NCBI RefSeq assembly: GCF_011369485.1
Contig: NZ_VXCA01000035.1
Coordinates: 116,364-180,363 of the forward strand
Length of the DNA stretch: 64,000 bases
Direction of reading: 5' to 3'
Source of the DNA: Pseudomonas atagonensis
GTDB taxonomy: Bacteria; Pseudomonadota; Gammaproteobacteria; Pseudomonadales; Pseudomonadaceae
Shown here in pieces: positions 54,279-61,373 of the stretch. The position numbers were made by a program, and so were the translations under genes. The notes under the pieces were generated by a model, which did not search any database, had not been told where the DNA came from, and saw only the letters and a list, made by a program, of their open reading frames with translations. Position 1 is the stretch's first letter. Every line of letters begins with the position of its first letter.

Positions 54279-54336
54279 ACACCGCGCAATCCGTTTCGCG
54301 GCTACAACCTTTTTCAAGTTTTTCGAGGAATTGAAC

Positions 54337-55035
54337 ATGAGCAACGTCGACCACGCCGAAATCGCCAAATTCGAAGCCCTGGCCCATCGCTGGTGGGATC
54401 GTGAAAGCGAATTCAAACCGCTGCACGACATCAACCCGCTGCGGGTCAACTGGATTGACGAGCGGGTCAATCTGGCCGGCAAGAAAGTCCTCGACGTCGG
54501 TTGCGGCGGCGGCATCCTCAGCGAAGCCATGGCCCAGCGCGGTGCGACCGTAACCGGTATCGACATGGGCGAAGCACCATTGGCGGTCGCGCAACTGCAT
54601 CAGCTGGAATCCGGTGTCAGCGTCGAATACCGCCAGATCACCGCCGAAGCCCTGGCCGAAGAAATGCCCGAGCAGTTCGACGTGGTCACTTGCCTGGAGA
54701 TGCTTGAGCACGTGCCGGATCCATCGTCGGTCATTCGCGCCTGCTTCCGCATGGTCAAGCCGGGCGGCCAGGTGTTCTTCTCGACCATCAACCGTAATCC
54801 GAAGGCGTATCTGTTCGCCATTGTCGGCGCTGAATACATCATGAAGCTGCTGCCGCGCGGCACCCACGACTTCAAGAAATTCATCCGCCCTTCCGAGCTG
54901 GGTGCGTGGAGCCGCATGGCCGGCCTGACCGTCAAGGACATCATCGGCCTGACCTACAACCCGTTGACCAAGCATTACAAACTGGCCAACGACGTTGACG
55001 TCAACTACATGATCCAGACCCTGCGCGAGGAGTAA
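54337..55035 (+). CDS. ubiG: Ubiquinone O-methyltransferase UbiG
   Basis: A 232-residue SAM methyltransferase carrying out both O-methylations of ubiquinone. SAM motif VLDVGCGGGILSEAMA; further LEMLEHVPDPSS and KPGGQVFFSTINR. ATG at 54337 with CGAGGAA about 8 nt upstream. Followed after 4 nt by mupP. Confidence 0.96.
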   Translation: MSNVDHAEIAKFEALAHRWWDRESEFKPLHDINPLRVNWIDERVNLAGKKVLDVGCGGGILSEAMAQRGATVTGIDMGEAPLAVAQLHQLESGVSVEYRQITAEALAEEMPEQFDVVTCLEMLEHVPDPSSVIRACFRMVKPGGQVFFSTINRNPKAYLFAIVGAEYIMKLLPRGTHDFKKFIRPSELGAWSRMAGLTVKDIIGLTYNPLTKHYKLANDVDVNYMIQTLREE

Positions 55036-55039
55036 GCCG

Positions 55040-55711
55040 ATGGCCATCAGAGCAGTTCTTTTCGACATGGACGGCACCCTGCTCGATACCGCGCCGGACT
55101 TCATCGCCATCTGCCAGGCGATGCGCGCGGATCGCGGTTTGCCGCCAATGAACGACAAGCACATCCGCGACGAAATTTCCGGTGGCGCCAAAGCCATGGT
55201 TGCGGTGACGTTCTCGATGGATCCGGAGTCGCCGGGCTTCGAAGAATTGCGCCTGGAGTTTCTTGAGCGTTATCTGGTCGGCTGCGCAGTGCACAGCAAG
55301 CTGTTCGACGGCATGGGCGAACTGCTTGCCGACATCGAAAAAGCCAATCTGGTCTGGGGCGTGGTCACCAACAAACCACTGCGTTTCGCCGAACCGATCA
55401 TGCAGCAACTGGGGCTGGCCGAACGTTCGGCGCTGCTGATCTGCCCGGATCACGTGAAGAACAGCAAGCCGGATCCGGAGCCGTTGATCCTCGCGTGCAA
55501 GATGCTTGATCTGGATCCGTCGACGGTTCTGTTTGTCGGCGATGATTTGCGCGATATCGAGTCCGGCCGCGACGCCGGCACCAAGACCGCCGCCGTGACC
55601 TATGGCTACATTCACCCGGACGACAACCCGCGACACTGGGGTGCGGACGTGGTGGTGGATCATCCGCTGGAGTTGCGCAAGGTGTTGGATAACGCACTCT
55701 GCAGCTGCTGA
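55040..55711 (+). CDS. mupP: N-acetylmuramate 6-phosphate phosphatase MupP
   Basis: A 223-residue HAD phosphatase with DMDGTLLDT (nucleophile Asp9), the motif II threonine in VVTNKPL, the lysine in SKPDPEPL and GDDLRDIESG. It occupies the conserved place between ubiG and yciK where pseudomonads carry mupP, which dephosphorylates MurNAc-6P in cell-wall recycling. It could otherwise be labelled phosphoglycolate phosphatase (Gph); the position favours MupP. Confidence 0.88.
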   Translation: MAIRAVLFDMDGTLLDTAPDFIAICQAMRADRGLPPMNDKHIRDEISGGAKAMVAVTFSMDPESPGFEELRLEFLERYLVGCAVHSKLFDGMGELLADIEKANLVWGVVTNKPLRFAEPIMQQLGLAERSALLICPDHVKNSKPDPEPLILACKMLDLDPSTVLFVGDDLRDIESGRDAGTKTAAVTYGYIHPDDNPRHWGADVVVDHPLELRKVLDNALCSC

Positions 55712-55750
55712 ATGCTTCCCTCGGCTTGTTAATGGATTTTGAGGTTTTTT

Positions 55751-56491
55751 ATGTTTGATTACACCGCTCGCCCCGAATTGCTCAAGGATCGGGTCATTCT
55801 GGTCACCGGCGCCGGCCGCGGTATCGGCGCGGCTGCGGCGAAAACCTACGCAGCCCACGGTGCGACCGTGTTGCTGCTGGGCAAGACCGAGGCCAACCTG
55901 ACTCAGGTCTACGACGAGATCGAAGCGGCCGGCCACCCGCAACCGGCGGTCATTCCGTTCAACCTCGAAACCGCCCTGCCCCATCAATACGATGAGCTGG
56001 CAGCGATGATCGAAACCGAATTCGGCCACCTCGACGGCCTGCTGCACAACGCCTCGATCATTGGCCCGCGCACGCCGATCGAGCAGTTGTCCGGCGAAAA
56101 CTTCATGCGCGTCATGCAGGTCAACGTCAACGCCATGTTCATGCTGACCAGCACCTTGTTGCCACTGCTCAAGCTGTCGCAGGATGCTTCGGTGGTGTTC
56201 ACTTCCAGCAGCGTAGGGCGCAAGGGGCGCGCTTATTGGGGCGCCTATGGCGTGTCGAAATTCGCCACCGAAGGCCTGATGCAAACCCTGGCCGATGAAG
56301 TCGAAAACGTAGCGCCGGTACGCTCCAACAGCATCAATCCGGGCGGCACCCGTACGAGCATGCGTGCGCAGGCGTACCCGGGGGAAAACCCGCTGAACAA
56401 TCCGACACCCGAGGAGATCATGCCGGTCTATTTGTACCTCATGGGCCCGGACAGCACCGGCATCAACGGCCAGGCTTTCAACGCCCAGTAG
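55751..56491 (+). CDS. yciK: YciK family SDR oxidoreductase
   Basis: A 246-residue short-chain dehydrogenase with TGAGRGIGAAAA (residues 21-32), LLHNAS, the catalytic SSSVGRKGRAYWGAYGVSK and NPGGTRTSM. The family is widely conserved but its substrate is unknown. ATG at 55751 with GAGG 8 nt upstream (an ATG 12 nt earlier is less well placed). It ends the ubiG-mupP-yciK unit. Confidence 0.9.
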   Translation: MFDYTARPELLKDRVILVTGAGRGIGAAAAKTYAAHGATVLLLGKTEANLTQVYDEIEAAGHPQPAVIPFNLETALPHQYDELAAMIETEFGHLDGLLHNASIIGPRTPIEQLSGENFMRVMQVNVNAMFMLTSTLLPLLKLSQDASVVFTSSSVGRKGRAYWGAYGVSKFATEGLMQTLADEVENVAPVRSNSINPGGTRTSMRAQAYPGENPLNNPTPEEIMPVYLYLMGPDSTGINGQAFNAQ

Positions 56492-56852
56492 TGCCATACG
56501 TCGCTTTTGTTGCCGTGGCGGATTCCCGTCGCGGCACGCCTTTGCCGCTTTGCGCGGTCGAATCTCAGTCAAATATCCGCCGCGTCTTTTCGCCTGATTA
56601 ACTCAAGCCATTGATTCGTAAAGGCTTTAATAAAGCTGAACGGAATGGCACGACTTTCGCTCTAAATTTCCTCACAGCATGCCGTGTGAAGGCAGTGGGG
56701 CAAGGCCGATTTCGATAGCTGACTAATCGTCATCAGGCAGACTAAACTTACGCCAAATGTCCTACGGGACTGATGGATCAGTATGACGCGCAGCCCATAG
56801 CCGCTCTCACCCAGCCTGTAAGACAGACTTACTGCTTAGGGGCTCACGCCAT
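56492..56852 (+). other. yciK-diguanylate cyclase gap
   Basis: 361 bp without a gene. TGCCGTGGCG and CGTCGCGGCA (56511-56536) form a 10-bp stem with two G-U pairs, probably the yciK terminator, but with a weak T-tract. The rest is the upstream region of the diguanylate cyclase; an AT-rich stretch at 56592-56650 could hold its promoter. Confidence 0.5.
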
Positions 56853-57779
56853 ATGAAATCACCCTCCCAGACCAATGCAATTGACTTCGACAGTGCCAAA
56901 TTGCAACGCCTGGGCTTCGGTCAGCTGCCGCCACTTCTGGAGCGACCGGCCAGCCTCGCGCAATTGCGCCAGCAACTGAGCCTGCAACTGCAGACCAGCC
57001 TTGAACCGCAACGAATCCTCGGCCTGTTCTTTCGCGAAGTCCAACGGCTCGTGCCGCTGGATGCCTTGAGCTATGTGCATCAGGGCAGCGACTTGCGCCT
57101 GGAGTTTGGCGCACGCGGCCATCACTCGATCAGCTATAGCCTCAGCCACGAAGGCGAGCACATGGGCGAACTGGTCTTCCGCCGCAACCAGCGCTTCAAC
57201 GATCAGGAACAAGGCAATCTCGAATCACTGCTGTCGTCATTGCTGTACCCGATGCGCAATGCCCTGCTCTATCGCGCCGCCACTCAGAGCGCGCTGCGTG
57301 ATCCACTGACCGGCACCGGCAATCGCATTGCCATGGAGCAGACGCTGCAACGCGAAATCGAGATGTCGCGCCGGCACCTGCAACCGTTGTCGGTGTTGAT
57401 GCTGGATATCGACCATTTCAAACGGGTCAACGACAGCCACGGCCACAGCGCTGGCGATACCGTGCTCAAAGCGGTTGCGGCCTCGATCAAGGGTCAGTTG
57501 CGCAATGTCGATATGGTGTTCCGCTATGGCGGCGAGGAGTTTTTGATCTTGCTGTCCAACACCAGCCGGGAAGCGGCAGGGATGGTCGGTGAGCGTCTGC
57601 GGTATGCGGCGCAAGCGGCCGAATATTACGCCGATGGCCAGTTGATCGAACTGACGGTGAGCCTGGGTTGCTCAACGTTATTGCCGGGCGAGTCCGCCGA
57701 GAGCCTGCTGCGTCGCGCCGACAGTGCGCTTTATGTGGCCAAGCGCGAAGGGCGTAACCGGTTGGCCATGGCGGGCTGA
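56853..57779 (+). CDS. GGDEF diguanylate cyclase
   Basis: A 308-residue cytoplasmic protein: an N-terminal sensor-like region (about 1-135, no membrane segment) and a GGDEF domain (140-305). The active site is YGGEEFLIL; the inhibitory I-site RxxD (RNVD) lies five residues before it, so product inhibition by c-di-GMP is expected. LMLDIDHFKRVNDSHGHSAGD binds metal and nucleotide. It matches the position and layout of P. aeruginosa PA3177. No phosphoacceptor domain is seen. Confidence 0.93.
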   Translation: MKSPSQTNAIDFDSAKLQRLGFGQLPPLLERPASLAQLRQQLSLQLQTSLEPQRILGLFFREVQRLVPLDALSYVHQGSDLRLEFGARGHHSISYSLSHEGEHMGELVFRRNQRFNDQEQGNLESLLSSLLYPMRNALLYRAATQSALRDPLTGTGNRIAMEQTLQREIEMSRRHLQPLSVLMLDIDHFKRVNDSHGHSAGDTVLKAVAASIKGQLRNVDMVFRYGGEEFLILLSNTSREAAGMVGERLRYAAQAAEYYADGQLIELTVSLGCSTLLPGESAESLLRRADSALYVAKREGRNRLAMAG

Positions 57780-57804
57780 GCTTGGCCAATGCACACAAAA
57801 CAGA

Positions 57805-57829
57805 GTGGGAGCGAGAAAGCCGCTCCCAC
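57805..57829. terminator. Bidirectional hairpin between convergent genes
   Basis: GTGGGAGCG and CGCTCCCAC form a perfect 9-bp stem with a 7-nt loop, 26 nt after the diguanylate cyclase stop and 25 nt before the end of the convergent gene. Related to the GCTCCCAC repeat class. Confidence 0.65.
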
Positions 57830-57853
57830 ATTGGTTTAAGGTTCAGGCGAATA

Positions 57854-58648
57854 TCAGCTTTCGACTAACGCCCGACGTTCACGACCGACCAGCAAGCGCT
57901 CCGACGTCTCCAGCTGCATGCAGCGCTCCAGAAACAGGAACATGTAGTCGTAGCTTTTGCACACGGCCTGGCGCAACTCGGCCTGCAGCGCCTTGCCCGG
58001 ATTCATTCCGGCCAGCGTGCAGATGATTTCCAGCGCTTCCCACGGATGGGCATCGTCGTACTGGGCGTGCATCTTCAGCCACTTCATCGCCCGCTTTCGG
58101 TCTTCTTCCGGGAATGCCGCCGCGTACACACCGGTGGAACAGACCTGCGCCGACCACTCCCCGGTCGCGCCCTCGATGGCGTAGTTGGTCGCGGCAATGG
58201 CGACGATCAGCGAATCCGCAGAGCTGGTGTGCCAGCACCAATGACTCAGCGCGTGCAGCTCCGGCGGAACCTGCTGAGCCTGAAGGTCCTCCAGACTGAC
58301 ACCGTGCGCGCGACTCCAGTGCACCCAGTAATCTGCATGATTGAGCTCGACGCGGATGTTGCGCATCAGCCAGCGTCGCGCCATGTCTTCACCCGGATGC
58401 CGGGCGAACCTGGTTTTGGTGAGGTTCTGCGCCATGTACAACGCGAACTGCTCAACAACGGGCCAGCCCCCGATCAGGTACTGACGCATGGTTTTGGCGC
58501 TGAGCTTGTTATCACGCATGCGCAAATAAAGTTCATGTTCGACAACCCGGCGTTTGCTCTCGCTGCAATCTGCAATGAGCTGTTGTGCCCAGGCAGGATA
58601 ACTTGCAGCTTCCATGAGTGGTCCGGTTCGGTTGAATGTGTCGATCAC
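57854..58648 (-). CDS. TenA/heme-oxygenase-fold protein
   Basis: A 264-residue all-helical protein of the TenA/iron-containing redox enzyme group. Helices carry EHELYLRMRD, RVELNHADYWVHW (a His/Glu pair typical of the metal or substrate pocket), NYAIEGATGEWS and HAQYDDAHPWEALEI. Members include thiaminase-like TenA and PqqC-type oxidases; nearby genes give no hint which. Start GTG at 58648 with AAGGAG about 9 nt upstream; an ATG 33 nt later is also possible. Confidence 0.72.
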   Translation of the reverse strand: MIDTFNRTGPLMEAASYPAWAQQLIADCSESKRRVVEHELYLRMRDNKLSAKTMRQYLIGGWPVVEQFALYMAQNLTKTRFARHPGEDMARRWLMRNIRVELNHADYWVHWSRAHGVSLEDLQAQQVPPELHALSHWCWHTSSADSLIVAIAATNYAIEGATGEWSAQVCSTGVYAAAFPEEDRKRAMKWLKMHAQYDDAHPWEALEIICTLAGMNPGKALQAELRQAVCKSYDYMFLFLERCMQLETSERLLVGRERRALVES

Positions 58649-58695
58649 TGTTCGGCTCCTTTTGATTTGTGATTTTTAAGGATCGGCGAGAGACT

Positions 58696-61155
58696 TCAAC
58701 GGAACGTGCCAGGCGCTTTGAATAACAACGGCTGCGGTCTGGCGGGCCGACTTTGCAAACTGTCACAGGTAAACAACTGCGGACGCTCAACAATATAACC
58801 TTGAGCGTAATCAACCCCGATTTCAAGCAATGCCTGCTCGATCTGGGTTGTTTCAACAAACTCGGCAATTGTCTGCTTACCCATGACATGCCCGATGTGA
58901 TTGATCACTTCGACCATTGCACGGTTAATCGGGTCGTCCAGCATATCCTTTACGAAACTCCCGTCGATCTTCAAGAAGTCTACAGGTAAATGTTTCAGAT
59001 AAGCGAATGAAGACATTCCGGCACAAAAGTCATCCAGTGAAAAGTAACAACCCAAGCCTTTGAGTTCATTGATAAAACGTATTGCGCTGCCCAAATTTGA
59101 AATAGCACTGGTTTCTGTAATTTCAAAACAAATCATTTCAGGTGGTATTGCGTAGTTAACAAACTGTTCACGCAGAAAGTGCAAAAACGCGTCATCTCCT
59201 ATAGTAATGCCTGAAAGATTAATCGCACACATCGCCAACGGTTCTTCATGTTCTTGAGCAATACACTGCGCAATGACTTTGAATACATTCTCCACTACCC
59301 AACGATCCAGTTGATTCATCAAGCCATAGCGCTCGGCGGCCGGGATAAAGCTGTCAGGCAAAATCATCCGCCCGGCTTCGTCATGCAGACGCAAGAGGAT
59401 TTCGATGTGTCCGCCGCCACGCTCGCCGGGTTTGAGCGGGGCGATTTCCTGGGCGTAGAGGCAGAAGCGGTTTTCTTCCAGAGCCATGTGCAGGCGCTGC
59501 ACCCAGGCCATTTCACCGAAGCGCAGTGACAGCTCGGAATCATCGGCGTGGTAGACCTGCACGCGGTTACGGCCCTTTTCCTTGGCCATGTAGCAGGCCA
59601 TATCGGCAGCGCGCAGCGAGACTTCAAGGGTGGTCGGGGATTGCGCGATGTGCACCAGACCGATACTCACGGTGGTCAGAAACGGCCGACCTTTCCAGAC
59701 GAAATGCAGATTCTGTACGGTCTGGCGCAGCGCTTCGGCAATCTTCTCGGCAGCGTCCGGCGCGCAGTTTTCCAGGAGGATGCCGAACTCGTCGCCACCG
59801 AGGCGCGCGAGCGTATCGCCCTCGCGCAGGCCGGACTGCAACAGCGTGCAGATATGGCGCAACAGTTCATCACCGGCGGCGTGACCACAGGTGTCGTTGA
59901 CCAGTTTGAACTGGTCCAGATCAAGGAACATCAAGGCATGCCGCCCCGCCTGTCGCGTAAGGTTGTGCAGGGCCTGCTCGAGGCGATACTCGAACTCGCG
60001 ACGGTTGGCCAGCCCGGTCAGCGCGTCATGCGTCGCCTGCCACGACAGGTTGGCGATGTATTGCCGCTCCTGTGTCATGTCGTGCAACACCAGCACCGTG
60101 CCGCTGACCTTGCCGGCATTGCGGATCGGCGCGCCCACCAGCGTCACCGAGACGGTGCTGCCATCCAGACGCTGGATCAGTTTCGAATGTTCACTGCCGC
60201 CGCTGAGTTTGCCGCTGAGAATATGCTCGATCAGTGTCAGTCCCTCGGTCTGCGCATTTTCATCCAGCAGATTGAACAGCGCCGCCAGCGGCAGACCGGC
60301 CGCCTGCTCGGCCTTCCAGTGGGTCATGGCCTCGGCGGCCGGGTTCATGTAGTCGATGGCCCCGGCGACGTCCGTGGTAATCACGCCATCGCCAATCGAA
60401 TGCAGCGTGACGTGCGCCCGGTCTTTCTCCAGTTGCAGCGCCTCGGCAAAGGCGTGCCGTTGCTTGAGCAGTTTATGTGTGCGCAACAGTGCGAGCACAA
60501 TCAGGCCCAGCGCAGTGGCGAGGTTGGTAAACAGCAGCAGCCGCAGGATCATCCGCGAACCTTCGCCCAGCGCATCACTGAACGCCTTGGCCGCCGGGGT
60601 CACACCGTCATTAATGGCGAAAATCTGCGCTTTCCAGCGCTGCACATCCGCCACCGTGGCTTCATTTTGCGTGATGCTCTGGTGCATCTCCCGAGCGACC
60701 GTGTCCAGCTCGACCAGGTAGGCATCGCCCACCGTCCAGCGATCAATGGCGGTTTCCAGATAACTGAAATGGCGGAAATTGAGATACAGCCAGATCAGAC
60801 TGGAAACGTCGTCAGGGTGGTTGCCACCCTTGAGAATGCCCTCGCGGGCGGCTTGCAGATCCGGCGGCTGACGATCAAGCGCCAGACGCAATTGATGGCC
60901 GCCCTGAGGCACGGCAATCGCACCCTGATATTTGAGATAAATCGCCTCATCGCGGCTGTCGGCGTAGAGGTTGAGGTAATAGATGGCGTCTTTCTGGCCC
61001 TTGGACCAGAGGCTTTCACCGGCGACATAGCCGCGAACTGCCGACAGGACGTAAAGGCTCACGCCTCCCAGTAATGCCTGAAATAACACGACGGCAATAA
61101 ATGGCCAGACGATGCCCAACAACCGTGGCGTTCCGAGCGTCCGCTTCTGCTTCAT
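58696..61155 (-). CDS. PAS-GGDEF-EAL c-di-GMP enzyme
   Basis: An 819-residue inner-membrane protein. Two membrane helices (about 12-32 and 203-223) flank a periplasmic helical sensor; a PAS domain (about 250-365, HSIGDGVITTDVAG) follows; then GGDEF (about 375-535) and EAL (about 555-805). The cyclase site RLGGDEFGIL has an I-site (REGD) five residues earlier. The EAL domain keeps the key residues in EILLR, INLSG, EITET, LDDFCAG, LKIDG, AEFVET and AQGY, so both activities are possible. ATG at 61155 with AAGGAA upstream. It is the second c-di-GMP gene here, 1 kb from the diguanylate cyclase. Confidence 0.92.
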   Translation of the reverse strand: MKQKRTLGTPRLLGIVWPFIAVVLFQALLGGVSLYVLSAVRGYVAGESLWSKGQKDAIYYLNLYADSRDEAIYLKYQGAIAVPQGGHQLRLALDRQPPDLQAAREGILKGGNHPDDVSSLIWLYLNFRHFSYLETAIDRWTVGDAYLVELDTVAREMHQSITQNEATVADVQRWKAQIFAINDGVTPAAKAFSDALGEGSRMILRLLLFTNLATALGLIVLALLRTHKLLKQRHAFAEALQLEKDRAHVTLHSIGDGVITTDVAGAIDYMNPAAEAMTHWKAEQAAGLPLAALFNLLDENAQTEGLTLIEHILSGKLSGGSEHSKLIQRLDGSTVSVTLVGAPIRNAGKVSGTVLVLHDMTQERQYIANLSWQATHDALTGLANRREFEYRLEQALHNLTRQAGRHALMFLDLDQFKLVNDTCGHAAGDELLRHICTLLQSGLREGDTLARLGGDEFGILLENCAPDAAEKIAEALRQTVQNLHFVWKGRPFLTTVSIGLVHIAQSPTTLEVSLRAADMACYMAKEKGRNRVQVYHADDSELSLRFGEMAWVQRLHMALEENRFCLYAQEIAPLKPGERGGGHIEILLRLHDEAGRMILPDSFIPAAERYGLMNQLDRWVVENVFKVIAQCIAQEHEEPLAMCAINLSGITIGDDAFLHFLREQFVNYAIPPEMICFEITETSAISNLGSAIRFINELKGLGCYFSLDDFCAGMSSFAYLKHLPVDFLKIDGSFVKDMLDDPINRAMVEVINHIGHVMGKQTIAEFVETTQIEQALLEIGVDYAQGYIVERPQLFTCDSLQSRPARPQPLLFKAPGTFR

Positions 61156-61330
61156 GGGGTTCCTTGCATGAGCACTGCTGGGTCGTCCTTCTCTATCTGG
61201 CCGTCCGTCCAAGACTAGGAGGCCTTCAGCGTTCCGGCAAGCGACGGATCCGCCTCATTACGGTACGCCGCCGAACAAATACATATGTACCGCCACCGGG
61301 GCATGCAGGCTCGATTTAATGGGTGCATCC

Positions 61331-61354
61331 GGTTTCCTCTTCACCGGGGAAACC
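61331..61354 (+). promoter_or_regulatory. 5' leader hairpin of toxin-like gene
   Basis: GGTTTCC (61331-61337) and GGAAACC (61348-61354) form a 7-bp stem 20 nt before the start of the large plus-strand gene and just upstream of its AAGGAG site. It may modulate translation or mark a terminator-antiterminator; there is no T-run. Confidence 0.35.
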
Positions 61355-61373
61355 CCCAGCCAAGGAGTGCTAC

